Positions 1 to 11,150 of a stretch of 64,000 nt of DNA are shown piece by piece. This DNA is from Blattamonas nauphoetae. Taxonomy: Eukaryota; Preaxostyla; Oxymonadida. How positions within the stretch are numbered: position 1 is the first letter of the stretch; every line of letters starts with the position of its first letter. Below the pieces are notes generated by a model, which was not told the origin of the DNA, searched no databases, and saw only the letters and a list, made by a program, of their open reading frames with translations. Location of the stretch: contig JARBJD010000022.1 in NCBI GenBank assembly GCA_033064195.1, positions 1 through 64,000 on the forward strand, in the 5' to 3' direction. A program made the translations under genes and the position numbers.

Positions 1-226
1 TGGCGATGGAGGGTGAGCGAGTGTTTGGTGGCGATGGAGGTGAGCGAGAGTGTTTAGTGGCGATGGAGGGTGGGCGAGAGTGTTTGGTGGCGATGGAGGG
101 TGAGCGAGTGTTTGGTGGCGATGGAGGGTGAGCGAGTGTTTGGTGGCGATGGAGGGTGAGCGAGGAGTGTTTGGTGGCGATGGAGGGTGAGCGAGGTGTT
201 TGCTGGCGATGGAGGGCGATGGTGAG
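1..226. repeat. 28-bp minisatellite
   Basis: About eight head-to-tail copies of a G-rich unit of roughly 28 bp, built on gatggagggtgagcgagtgt followed by ttggtggc. Units differ by one or two bases and small indels. The array runs off the left edge, so its full length is unknown. Reading frames through it give only Pro/His/Ser repeats and are not genes. Confidence 0.9.
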
Positions 227-317
227 GGTGTGGTGGAGCTTGAGAGCGATAAAGGACAGCTGAGTTCATCAGTACGAAAGGACTGAGATAGCGGTGGTTG
301 CTTGAGTGGGAATATTG

Positions 318-470
318 ATGCGTGGTGTACTACTGAGTGGTGGGAGCGGAGATGAGAGGTTGGCTGAGTGGTGGGGTGGAGATGAGAGGAGTTGGCTGAG
401 TGGTGGGGGAGTGGAGATGAGAGGTTGGCTGAGTGGTGGGAGTGGAGATGAGTGCTAGGTTGGTGGCTGG
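318..470. repeat. second G-rich minisatellite
   Basis: Four to five imperfect units of about 30-35 bp built on ggttggctgagtggtgggag followed by tggagatgag. It is distinct in sequence from the array at the window start but similarly G-rich on the plus strand. Between it and 730 I see no gene or clear repeat. Confidence 0.8.
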
Positions 471-730
471 GAGGAATGTACACCATCGCTAATGGACCTG
501 GAAGATAAAGAAGTCACGAAGAAGGATTGAGACATATCGTTTTTCTTACCACAACTGAAGTGAACTTGATGCTATGATCAAAAGTCTAGTGGAGGAATTG
601 GTGAATGACAGACAACCTACAAGAGGAGAAGACAAAATGAGAATGATTGTTGATGAAAGAGAAATTTGTGAAATATAAACGGAATTGTTCTAATACAGAA
701 ATCAATAATGAAAATATGTCTTTCAGTGTT

Positions 731-1325
731 GTCCTCACTCATTCCAAGTCCTGCTGTGAACCTAGTACCGGACACAAGGCCGTAAATGGTACTAGGCTAG
801 CCCTGTTCGGCCAAAAGGCCTGGAAGGATAAGGCAGGTATGGAATGAGCGAGGTGGTAGGGGTTTAAATGTAATAAAATGGCGAGGTGAAAAATGAATTA
901 GAATCAAAAGAATAGGAGAGCTTGGAGGTGAATATAGAATTGGAGAAGTTGGAGGGATTGGATGAATAAGAGAATGAGAAGAATGAAAAGTGAAGAAGGA
1001 GAAGAATGAATAAGTGAAGAAGGGAAGAATGAATAAGTGAAGAAGGAGAAGAATGAAGAGTATGAGAATTAGGAGTTGAAGAAGAAACATTTGAAGATAT
1101 GAATAACGAAAGATGTAAGAGACTGAAGACCCGAACTCACCTCATTCTCATCCCGTCTCTCAACTTCCTCCTTCTCAAACACCTTCCTCTCCCTTTTGTC
1201 CTCTCCCCTCTTCTCTGAAAAACGCAATAAGAAGTCAAATGAAGACGCGTTCACACAAACAGGGGCCCCGGTCAAGGAGGTATCTGATCGGAAAAATCCA
1301 AGGTATTCCTTCAGACCGGTGATTA
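731..1325 (+). repeat. dispersed repeat, inverted relative to 25296-25795
   Basis: This stretch matches the reverse complement of 25296-25795 along most of its length. Shared landmarks are ctgctgtgaacctagtaccg, a gttcggccaaaaggcctgg palindrome, ctgaagacccgaactca and the ccttgaccgg end. Within it, 975-1062 is a local array of a roughly 24-bp unit (gaagaatgaataagtgaaga plus agg). There is no convincing reading frame. The match resumes at 2455 (gactgtctgggaagacagta) after the insertion at 1333-2425. The family is unidentified; it may be the end of a larger transposon or an untranslated repeat. Confidence 0.75.
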
Positions 1326-1332
1326 CAGGGAG

Positions 1333-2425
1333 ACTTGTTCTGAAATGAAGAAGAATAGTTCTGAAATGAAGAGGAATAATTCAGAAATGAAAATGATTGT
1401 TCAGAAATGAAGAGGAATAATTCAGAATTGAAAATGATTGTTCAGAAATGAACACGAATAATTCAGAAATGAAAATGATTGTTCAGAAATGAAGAAGAAT
1501 TGTTCAGAAATGAAAAATGATTGTTCAGAAATGAACATGAATAATTCAGAAATGAAAACAAGTCTGGTATTTCATTGATACCACTGAAAAAAGGTACAGG
1601 ATGTCTTCACGTTGCTCCACCATTCCACCAAAAACAAATAATTGAACTGAACAAGATGAAATATCTCAAATGAGAATGTCAAAGATAAAAGAATGAGAAA
1701 ACAGTCCTCATCGGGTTCATCCATACAGACAGCTGGGTTTCTGGTAAAATAGCCATTGTTTGTCAATTTTGATACAATCATGGGGATTTGTGAAGTTATT
1801 GGACCATGTTAAACCTGCGTATGATCCCAAAACCAGCAAAAGTCGATTGTGTTTCAGCGAGTTGACCAATCTTCACCTAAATCCATCCGAGAACAGTTTG
1901 TGAGGTAATTCACGTTCATTAATTGTCTTGATTTCCAATTGTTCTGATGTGAGTCATTCAAAAGTCAGTGAAGATCTGTTCTCTGATCCGGTAGAAAAGC
2001 GTGTTTCGTAGGTCACTATCACAAACCATCTTTTTATTCCACAATAAACGCAAACGACCCTGTTTTGATGTGACACGCAACCTATTTCTGACACAACGAG
2101 AACTGTTTATTTTGACATTGAGTGTTTGATCAACCGTTCATTCAATCAATGAGAGTGGACATTCGAATATATGTTGTCTTGAATACCTGTAGCTGTTGTT
2201 TTTCATTTCAGAATTATTTGTTTTCATTTCTGAATTATTCGTATTCATTTCTGAACAATCATTTTTCATTTCTGAACAATTCTTCTTCATTTCTGAACAA
2301 TCATTTTCATTTCTGAATTATTCGTGTTCATTTCTGAACAATCATTTTCAATTCTGAACAATTCCTCTTCATTTCTGAACAATCATTTTCATTTCTGAAT
2401 TATTCCTCTTCATTTCAGAACAAGT
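1333..2425. mobile_element. fold-back element with repeat-built TIRs
   Basis: The left end begins acttgttctgaaatgaagaa and the right end is its reverse complement, ttcttcatttcagaacaagt with one difference. Each terminus (about 1333-1570 and 2195-2425) is a tandem array of a 16-20 bp unit, ttcagaaatgaaaatgattg, so the arms can pair over more than 200 bases. The centre (1570-2195) has no recognisable gene. The other copy of the host repeat, at 25296-25795, is uninterrupted, so the insertion boundary is visible. I see no clear target-site duplication. It resembles fold-back/MITE elements with subterminal repeats. Confidence 0.8.
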
Positions 2426-2873
2426 TTAGCTGTATGACCCGAAAATATGAGTGACTGTCTGGGAAGACAGTACGTCTAAAGTGAATAAAAAGATGAACTA
2501 TCAAAAGAGACACACCGGTGGAAGGAATGAACGGAATTTCCGTCATTCCCATTCAATTGAGTGAGATGTGAAGTGAAAAAATCAATAAAGGGTCATCCGA
2601 GGAGCGGATTGGTTCAGTGAGGTGATGTGAAACAAAATTTGAAAGGACTCCGAATTCGGAGTCGCAGCAGTTTTCCCATGCTGCTCTGAAAAGAAACAGT
2701 ACTGAATTTTCTTCCCTGAAAACAAGGGATTTTGAGAAGACAGAAAGTAACCGAGAACATACTGGTTCCTAAAATGCGGACCAGTATCAGTAAATACAGT
2801 GATGTGTTTCTTGGAAGTGTATGAATCAAGAGAAAATAAATCGGCAAGACATTCTTGAACAAAACGGTGATCA
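2426..2873. other. intergenic, no gene seen
   Basis: Contains the continuation of the 731-1325 repeat near 2455-2490 with a small hairpin (actgtcttcccagacagt in reverse complement). I see no supported coding sequence. Confidence 0.5.
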
Positions 2874-5800
2874 TAGTGCCCTCAAAAACCCGCTTTTATC
2901 CATAAACCCGCGCAAAATCCAAAATAGTGATCATCATTATGAATTAATTCCTTCCATCTCATATTTTCACTTTTTAGAACTAGTTACTCGAAATTGATTA
3001 AAAGGGAGTCAGATCAAAATCAAAAAGTGGGTCACTTTTGTCCAGAACACTTGAAAAATAAGAAACTGTGCTCTATCACATTCCACACCTCTTCCTCCCA
3101 ACTGCCACTCACACCAGACTACGCGAGAACTCGCTGAACCAGCCATCTTAGCTCTCAGATACAATCCAAGATCGCTGAACAAAACACAGCTCTCGATCAA
3201 ACTTTTCAGATAACGCTGTCAACTACCTTCCACTTCTTTCACTAACAAGGTCGGAGGGAAAACTGAACCTATCACTTGGAGCGGACGTAATAAACATGCT
3301 GATGCGTGTGATTGATTGTTTTATGGACATGAACGACGATAATCGTTCTATTTTGAATTTCGCCGAGCATCTCGCGAATCTTACTCCCAACCAGAAAAAG
3401 AATCAATTCCACTCTGAATCGCTCCATTGCAACAATACTATCTAGGTATCCAGAAACACAAGCCCATTGCGACGAGGGACTGCGAAAATTGGATAGCAAG
3501 GACGACCATAGAGTGATGAACGAGGGAATCACTGCATCACTACTCGGCCATCACAAGAACAACAGACCATGCATCCTTCCCCAAAATGGACAAATTGGGG
3601 TATGCCCAATTTTCGGCAACGATGCCCAAAAGATAGATTCTGGCAAAGACTCTCTTCTCTCCATCTCGCCAACAGCGAGTTCAACATGTCCATCGCATCT
3701 GTCCACGTGCATTCTGGAGTCGAGAAGTTAGACATATTTGACGATACTTTCGGCGTAGATTAGCCAGAAGTGAGAAACATTCAACGAGCGACAAATCGAG
3801 TGTAACATCCTTCTTTCATCGCTGTCCAGCTCAGCTTCACCATCATCCTCCTGTCATGGCACACGGCGGGAAGGTTGGCAATATGGGAATCCTCATCGAC
3901 TCCCTCATCACATCAGATTTAAGCAGAGAGTTGGTCAACACTGTCGTGTCTGAGTTTGCTGATCGTCGCAGGACACAATGAAGATTGCAGACGGTCCAAC
4001 TGACCGGAACCAGCATCGTCACAACAAGCCAGTTCTCCGCGTGGGTATTTCGAGAGGACGTAGGTGTTGTCCTGACAGCAGCGAAGATCGCACATGCCAT
4101 GGCAAAGATGCGAGTATTGGAAGACGCCAACCAAGACGAGAAGGAGGTCAAAGAGAACATTGACGACGACAGTGACGCCGAAGATGAAAACGAAGACTCC
4201 GAAGACGATGAGAACTTTGGTATCAACCGTCTGCTGGCTGTGAAAGACTGAGCAGCTGCCCGTATTACTGGCCGCTCTCGCATTCATTCGACACTGCCGC
4301 TCCTCCCACGACACTCGACGCAATCAGAAACGAGCTGATGAACGAGTACTCTGCAGCAACAACGCCGAGAGTTGATCTGAGTGAAGTTTTTGTGAGCATC
4401 GCTGAGGGTGGGCTGCGAGATCTCATGATGATTCTCGTCCCTCTTCTCAAAGAAGCCCTTCACGTAATTCCGGTGATTCTGAAGATTGTGGAAGAATGTC
4501 GGTTGACAGGACCGGCTGACAAGGATTAGGAGAAAGACAAAAAGGAGCCCTCTTTCTTCGTCCCGTCTCTTGCTCTCAAAGCTCACCTCCCACAGCTCGC
4601 CATCGGCATCGACTCTGTTTCTCGTGACATAACCAAGTCAGGACACTCTGCAAAGACCAGAAAGACACTCATCACTGCAGGGCTCTCCGACGTTTGCGCG
4701 TCGGTTATCCGTTCAAACAAAATCGGATTGATGGTGGAGACAGGAGCGATTGTGATTGCGTGAGCGAGGCCGAGAAGTCTGTTCTTCTGAGCACAGACTC
4801 AGCAATTCGGATGGACGACGCCAGTTTGACTGTCAAACAGGCAATGGAAGGCCTGAAGCCGGGCAAGAACGAGAAGGCCATCAAAGAGAGACCTCTCGAC
4901 AAGAAGATGCTGAAGAAGGCAGAAGACAGCGACTACAAAAGAACCACAACGACAGAACGGTGATTGAAGTGGACGCCAAAATTAAAGGAATGGATCTCAA
5001 CTTGAAGCACAGCACGTACATCAAGCTGATCCAGACTGTCCTCCACGTTGTGAACTTTGTCATCCAGCAAATTGGCTCGACCATCATCGCCTTGGAGAGA
5101 GTATAAACCAATTTGCTCGCTCTTCATTGGTGCTGTGAACGCTGCTGTCGCCCTCACTCCTGTCCAAACTGCCGTAACCGCCTCGATCGGCTCACTCGAA
5201 GTGTTCAACCCCGCTGCTTTCCCCAAAACGACGCAAGACGAGTCTGCTGTGATCTCTCCTTCCCGCAGATCATCCACTTTGGAGGAGATGACAGGCAGTC
5301 TCCAGCCGCTACTCTGGACTTTCCAATCGTCGACGGTCATTTTGTGGACATCTGCGACGGATTCAACTTAATCTGTCTGGCCCAAGTCGGCGAGTTCCAA
5401 CTCTTCGTGATCCGCTCGTTTGTCGAAGAGCTCGCCAACTTCTTCATCGTCTTCAACGTCCCAGAAATGCCCGCACTCGTCGTTCCCGACGATCTCATCA
5501 ACATCAGCCTCGAACTCGAAGCCCCGACTGAAGTTCAGATGCTCGCACCGTACTTCGATGTGACGATGCAGGCCCCAGAAATCCTCATCCCTCAATCAGC
5601 TTACAACGCCACTCACTTCCTCTGCGTGAAGGTCGGAGAGCTCGCAATGAAAACAGCTCTCGATCAGAAGATGTACAAAATCGACAAATCAGCTGTTATC
5701 AACCCTCATCAACTCGGAGCCGTTCTTAAAGATGCCCAGCAGGGACTGAGTGATCTTGCCGGCGAAGGAAAGGAGGAGATTCTGATCATCGACCAGTACA

Positions 5801-8160
5801 ACCTCCACATCATCCTCAGCCAGTTCTCTATCTACATCGGGTCTCTCACTCCAGACGACGACATCCACTTCCCTCTCCTCCAAGATCTGGAGCATCCATC
5901 GTTCTCGGGACAGACTTCATTCTTTTCCGACACTGCCAGCGAGAGTGTCGAGTCGATCCGTGCTCAGACTGTTGGTGTCAGGACGAAGAATCTGGATCAT
6001 TGCTTCCCAGCGATCTCAGATATCCAAAACAGAGTCACTCTCACCGTCTGCCTCCGCTCTGCTCTCTTCACAGCCCTCCAAAGCACAATCGCAGCCGGCT
6101 CCCACACCTTACTCGCTCTCGTGGGTTGACCTTCGAGCGGATGTGGAAAACGAAATGGCTCTGAAACTGAACTGCACCGACATCAGACTCGCCTTTGGTG
6201 TAATCAACGCTGTCCTCGAACTTGTCGAGCTGCTTCAGCCTCGTCTCGAGTCATAAGCCGATACCGCTGCTGCTCCTCAGAACGTTGTGGGTGCCCCATC
6301 AGGAAGGACAACCCTCTTTGCACGAAACAAGACCAGTTGCCTGCAGGTCTCCTTCGTCGAGACACTGTCAGGCCAACCGAAAGAAGCAGAAAAGTCTCTC
6401 TTCAGCTGATGGACTCATCCATCCAGATGACACCCTCGTCTGGCTCGAAACGGGAAGGATAAGCTCATCTCATCCACTGGATGCAGTCCCCGCCTCACTC
6501 CTGAGAGGGATCTTGTGTTCTATTTTGAGGACTTTGCCATTCAACCAATCTGCATCGTGGCGACAATCAACTTGATGCAGGGCTCTTAGTCAGTGTGTTC
6601 TTGTCTCATTCATCACTTTTCTTGTACTATTCGTCTCTTTTCTTTTCTCATTCATCACTTTTCCGTTTTCTCTTCTCCCACTTTCAGAAATCCGACGACT
6701 ACGATGATCTCACCTCATCGTCGAAAGTCAAAGAACAGCGGAAAGACCGCAAAGAAAAAGGAAGTGAAGGACGGAGGGAAGAAGAACAAGGACTTAAACG
6801 GGAAGACAGAGAACGTCATGATGAAGAACCTGTTCGGCAAGATCTCGTCGATTGTGGGCTTAACTTGTCTCGTCGACATTGTCTCAGCGTTGGTCAACAT
6901 AGAATAGAAGGAGATGCATTTCAGCGGATTCTTCGCCACAAACCTCACCGCCAGGTCTGTTCCTTCTTCTTCTCATCCTCGTCCACTCTCAGCATGCACC
7001 AACTCGTCTCGTCCATCAGCTCCCACTTCTTATCGCAACTGATACAGAAAATTGGCATGCTGTCCATCTCTCTCCATCATCGGTGATCCCAGTGGACATC
7101 TGACAAACATGAAACAAGACGTGAAGCATATGTATTACGACTCGAAAGATGGTGTGAACAGAGGCACCCGGTTTGTCTCGTCCACCCTCATTGTCATTCT
7201 TCCCTCTTCATCGCTTCCTTCTTCAGTGATGGCCTCTCCTTCAACGACGACTACAAAGAAAAGAGAGCCAAAGAAATGACCAAAGGACAGCGAGTGTGCC
7301 TCTTCTCATTCTCCTCATTCTCTCCTCTCCAGCACCATGTCCAATCACTCGCACGAGGATTCAAGGCATTCGGAAAGGGTATGGAAACTGGTCTCACTGG
7401 CGTGTTTGTCGATCCTGTGCGAAGCGCCCAGCGAGAAGGAGCGAAAGGATTCTTCAAATGCATTGGTCAAGGACTTCCTGGAACGGTTGTCAAGCCAGTC
7501 GTTGGAACTGACGATCTTGCAACGAAGACAATCGATGAAGTGAAGTACGCGACAACTGTCTTCGACCAGAAGAGGAGAGGCAGGGTCAGTGCCCTCGCTG
7601 AATTGGCAGGTGTGTTTCTGTGCTCGCTTCGTTGCTGGCATCGTTGCTCCATTTCGTTCAATTGGCCTCGTCGCGTCTGATCACATTGAATGGTGAAAGG
7701 AAGGTGGATCATGCATCAAAACCACAGTCATGACTCAAAATACTCGTCGATGCCGCTTGATTTGACTGGAAAAGCATTCGAAACAGTCTCCCAGAGGAAT
7801 ATCACAACAAACGAGTCAAGTAGCGGAGTAGAGGAGGAATCAAACATCGATTTTGCACTGAACAAAGCTACGCAAAAAAAATATCGGGAAACGCCTCTAT
7901 CTGACAAACAAGCATTGACGGTTTCATTTCGCCATTGTTTCATCATTTCACACACCGTTTCAATTCAATTTACCAACTTTTGAAGAATTCAATTAAGATC
8001 AAACCAGAAATAAAAAGTTCATTTGAAATCACTTGGTAATGAAGTGTTTGTGAGTTAAAAGGAGTGAAATTCGAGATAACCGGAATTGATTCATCATGCT
8101 TTTTGATAAAATGGATTTTGCGCGGGTTTATGTATTTTGCGCGGGTTTATCCGGGCACTA
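2874..8160. mobile_element. 5.3-kb TIR-bounded unit enclosing VPS13 relic
   Basis: The left end (2874-2921) reads tagtgccctcaaaaacccgc and continues to cccgcgcaaaatcc. The right end (8113-8160) is its reverse complement: ggattttgcgcgggtttatg through ccgggcacta. The roughly 47-bp termini pair with few mismatches and carry two or three copies of a gataaacccgc-type motif. TA lies at the outer edges. The interior is a decayed VPS13-like gene; no transposase was recognised. It could be one non-autonomous element that captured a gene, or two solo copies of a small element that happen to flank it. A related short element lies at 8559-9034. Confidence 0.55.
3856..7679 (+). pseudogene. VPS13-like lipid-transfer protein pseudogene
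   Basis: Intact VPS13 proteins are very long bridge-like lipid transporters at membrane contact sites. Here only decayed segments in shifting frames remain. The end is the most recognisable: FEDFAIQPICIVATINL near 6515-6570, GDPSG near 7082, LSFNDDYKEKR near 7230, then GFKAFGKGMETGLTGVF and GFFKCIGQGLPGTVVKPVVG at 7350-7510, which is the glycine-rich VPS13 C-terminal module. Short introns are still visible (about 6590-6687, 6955-6993, 7171-7233, 7288-7331). A 338-codon open stretch at 5113-6129 is the longest remnant. In-frame stops (for example TAG at 6905) and several frameshifts break it. Possible earlier remnants start near 3300. Confidence is good for the family at the C-terminus and weaker before 5000. 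Confidence 0.75.
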
Positions 8161-8202
8161 TTAGAGTTTTTTGGCCCAGAAAGTCCACCCTTGCCATAAT
8201 CT

Positions 8203-8439
8203 CTTCAAGGGACAGGATCAATCACTCCAAGTGATCAGTACATCTCTCTTAAGAAAAAAGTGTCACGAACTGTGCCAAATTCTAAGACAGGTGCCACGGT
8301 TGGGATCATTCTTGATGTTGGGTTTGGTGTAGGAATGGTTGTAGCAATTGTGTTCATGACAATCTTTTGTTGTCCGTTCTGCGCACGTGCGCCTGAGAAA
8401 CAGAAGGTTCACCACAACTCCTCCCCCCAATCAAATTGA
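8203..8439 (+). pseudogene. C-terminal fragment of a membrane protein
   Basis: A 78-codon open stretch without a start codon. It holds a polar segment, then a single strong hydrophobic helix (VGMVVAIVFMTIFCC) followed by a Cys-rich juxtamembrane motif (CCPFCAR) and a short polar tail ending in TGA. This is the shape of the end of a type I surface protein. An upstream exon is not found, and a TAA precedes it in frame. It may be the last exon of a lost gene; an acceptor-like tcttcaag lies at its start. The family is unknown. Confidence 0.4.
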
Positions 8440-8558
8440 TCTCCTGAACTTATTGTGTTCCTTGTCTTTCAAATTGTTTTGCATGGAATTAGAAAAAACG
8501 AGCAGGAATGCTGTTGTTACCATACTACCTTTTATGTTCTACCCCCGTCTCGTGATGA

Positions 8559-9034
8559 TAGTACCCGGATAAACCCGTTAAGTCGGATAAACCCGTTCCC
8601 AACATACCCCACTTCACATTGAAACTTTTATTATGACGACTGATATGTTGTGCTTGAAAGAAAGTTATTGTTCGAATTCTGAAATGATTTGTCCCCTGTT
8701 CAGATGTTTGATCGAGGTCAATGGGTCAGTTCAAATCGATGAATGACCAGCCACGACACCCTGTATGTGATGCTGAGTACAAAGAGGTCGTATCTCAATG
8801 TACCATCCCTTGGACGCCTGGGAAGATATTGGCTAAGTTCCGAGCACATTTCGACTTACATTTTTCTCATTCCATTTCACAATCATTCTTTCAACAGTGA
8901 CTCCTGTTTTAAAAAAAATAAAAAGAGTAATGAACGGGAAGTGGAAGGATAATTTTAGTGAAGAGGGGGGACTGCTATGCTCATGTGGAATGGTTAACGG
9001 GTTTATCCGCTCTCACGGGTTTGTCCGACCACTA
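8559..9034. mobile_element. 476-bp MITE, aaacccg family
   Basis: The left end tagtacccggataaacccgt (with a second gataaacccgt) is mirrored at the right end by acgggtttatccgctctcac and cgggtttgtccgaccacta. Same subterminal motif and TA-bounded tagt edge as the termini at 2874 and 8160. No coding capacity. Confidence 0.7.
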
Positions 9035-9195
9035 TGAGTGGCATTCCATCATTTCTCTAAATATGAAGTGTTTTCTTCGGTCTGACAATTTTTGATCGAG
9101 GATCGTCGAAAGCATTCACATACAAGAAGGGAAGTTAAAAGATCTGAAGGAATGAGTTCTGATGTTTGTTCGCATCCCATTGATTCTTAATTTCT

Positions 9196-10212
9196 ATGGA
9201 TCAAGACGGCACACTCCCTATCTTTGTACAGTTCGGGGCCAATGAGCCATTTTCACTTGAAATAGAAGCAACACATACTATTTGCGATGTAAAAGCCATT
9301 CTAGAAGCTCTGACGGAGGTTCCTTACGAGGAGATCAATCTCTACTTTCACATGACACCACTATCTGATGATAAATCTTTGGTTGAACTCGGTATGCACT
9401 ATAGTATTTTTCCACGAACACTTATCCCTCCAATAACTCATTTTCACACACAATTCTTAACAGGAATCCCACCACGCTCCATTCTAAAAATGAGGCGAAG
9501 ACGTCTCACTCAATCATCACAGAATCTTCCACAGAGTGCACCTCAAGTCCAAATTCCTCAGCCCCAAAGTAAGCCACAAGGTTACCTGGGCGATCTATCA
9601 TTGTGGATGACAGGAGATGCAGGCCCGCAGATGTATGACCAATCCATGGGTGGAATGGATAGTATGATTCTTGATTCTCCTAATATTTCCTCAGTGATGG
9701 ATTTTATGCAGTCAGACGCTTATCGAAGCATGATCGATAACCCAGCGATGCAGGATCTTCTTTCTAACCCAACAATGATCCGAGAAATACTTGCAAGCAA
9801 CCCAATAACGAAAAATATGATTGATTCTAACCCACAAATGGAAGAAATGATGCGTAATCCAGAAACAATGCAAATGATGACAGACGTCATGATGCATCCT
9901 TCGTTACTCAATGATATGATGCGACATGCAGATAATGCGACAAGGGAACTTGAAACTCTCCCAGGTGGTTCTCAAATGCTTCATTCAATGTACCATGGTC
10001 TCTCGTCATCAATGACCGAAGGTGCTGAACAACAGAGTGCTGAATACAACAGGAGTATTATGAAGGATGTAGACGAGAACCTATTTGTTGAACGGAATGA
10101 AACTCAATCCATATCTAATCCATGGGCACCAAAAAAACCAAAACCAAAAACACAACAGCCTCCGTGGGGTCCCTGGCAGAACCCACACAATCGACGTCCT
10201 GGAGGTTTTTAA
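9196..10212 (+). CDS. ubiquilin-like protein (UBL plus STI1 repeats)
   Basis: Residues 1-70 form a ubiquitin-like domain (IFVQFGANEPFSLEIEATHT, ending DDKSLVELG). A Met/Asn-rich STI1-type region follows, with repeats such as NPAMQDLLSNPTMIREIL and NPQMEEMMRNPETMQMM. This order is that of ubiquilin/Dsk2 proteasome-shuttle proteins, which carry ubiquitylated or misfolded clients. No C-terminal UBA domain is visible; the protein ends in a Pro-rich, basic tail, so ubiquitin binding through UBA seems lost or replaced. An intron at 9392-9463 (GTATGC..CAG, 72 nt) is a multiple of three and lacks stops, so unspliced reading stays open. Splicing joins VELG to IPPRSILKMRRR and gives 314 residues. TAA stop. 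Confidence 0.8.
   Translation: MDQDGTLPIFVQFGANEPFSLEIEATHTICDVKAILEALTEVPYEEINLYFHMTPLSDDKSLVELGMHYSIFPRTLIPPITHFHTQFLTGIPPRSILKMRRRRLTQSSQNLPQSAPQVQIPQPQSKPQGYLGDLSLWMTGDAGPQMYDQSMGGMDSMILDSPNISSVMDFMQSDAYRSMIDNPAMQDLLSNPTMIREILASNPITKNMIDSNPQMEEMMRNPETMQMMTDVMMHPSLLNDMMRHADNATRELETLPGGSQMLHSMYHGLSSSMTEGAEQQSAEYNRSIMKDVDENLFVERNETQSISNPWAPKKPKPKTQQPPWGPWQNPHNRRPGGF
9392..9463 (+). other. in-frame intron of ubiquilin-like gene
   Basis: 72 nt, starts GTATGC, ends TTCTTAACAG, phase 1. Removing it eliminates an unstructured 24-residue insert after the ubiquitin-like fold. Retention would not break the frame. Confidence 0.7.
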
Positions 10213-10445
10213 CTGGCTATTCTTTTGTCATTTCACAAATATTGTTGTTTCTATATTTGGCCATTTAGTTCTGGTTTGGATCTTTTTTGTGAAACCATCG
10301 ATGTCAAGGCATTTACCTCTGATTCAATAGGTGTTTTGTGTAATTCATACCTACTTCGCAATCCTTTTATTATCTTAATCTGCACCACACTCTCTTACCA
10401 TTTCTGAATCAAGAAACTCCTGTGAATTGAACCAGTCCAAACAAC

Positions 10446-10932
10446 CTAAAGATATGACTTCACTCCAGCAATTCCAAGAAATCCTGGGTTTCTCTTCTTA
10501 TGATTCTGTTGCATTTTTCCTGCAGCATATGCATATTGTCCTGTGTTCGCCCGTGAATACGGATTAAACTCCTGTGATTTCCATCGATTCATTTGAATTG
10601 TTGGGTTTGATGGCGAATATCTATATGTATATGGATATTCTACGAGATGATATGGATTGAAATGCCTCATACGTCCTACGACATTTGGTTGATTCGCGTA
10701 AAGCTTCTTAAGATCCGTTTTCTGTGAGTTTTGTGATTCAGATGCATATGCTGGATAACTTTTTGCAAAGTAAATATGGAAAAATCCCAAACGCAAGACA
10801 TTCAGCCTCTGCGTCGTCTTCATCATCTTCAGACTGACAACCACACACATTTGTGACTGGAGGCGGTTCACAACACTCACAGAAAGACCTGATGAGAGCT
10901 ACAAGGCAAAAATAGAGAAATATCTGCCTCAT
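10446..10932 (-). CDS. small predicted secreted Tyr/Asn-rich protein
   Basis: Two exons. Exon 1 is 10800-10932 and exon 2 is 10446-10750, separated by a 49-nt GT..AG intron (10751-10799), giving 145 residues. The N-terminus MRQIFLYFCLVALIRSFC is a typical signal peptide. It is followed by a Cys pair and CGCQSEDDEDD acidic stretch, then a basic, Tyr-, Asn- and Gln-rich region (for example EYPYTYRYSPSNP, GQYAYAAGKMQQNHKKR). No known domain is recognised. The spliced frame is the only one that keeps both halves open. It ends in TAG. It is divergent from the neighbouring minus-strand gene and convergent with the ubiquilin-like gene. Function unknown. Confidence 0.6.
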
Positions 10933-11150
10933 CAAAGGACAGAATTCAAGGACATTCGTAATCTGTAGAGAGACCAACATCACTTTCTTACTCAGTTTTT
11001 GTGATTGTCAGAGGCTCAGTCACTCTAAAATCTGACCAATCAGTAGAAATAATGTATTTTCGTACATAGTGTGAGATGGTTGACTTATGGAATGAAGAGG
11101 AAGGAAATAACATGTTCTTCAGAAAAGTTCTAAAAAAGAAGAATGTCAAA

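Noticed and set aside
54..269. Pro/His-rich frame at the window start
   Set aside because: It is a translated minisatellite.
975..1570. Possible CRISPR-like array
   Set aside because: Units are contiguous degenerate tandem repeats without unique spacers, and the genome is eukaryotic.
3843..4323. Two Ser-rich minus-strand frames
   Set aside because: Antisense shadows of the VPS13 relic on the plus strand.
6905..6907. TAG read as glutamine (alternative code)
   Set aside because: The gene has other stops and frameshifts, and TAG ends the spliced gene at 10446; decay explains it better.
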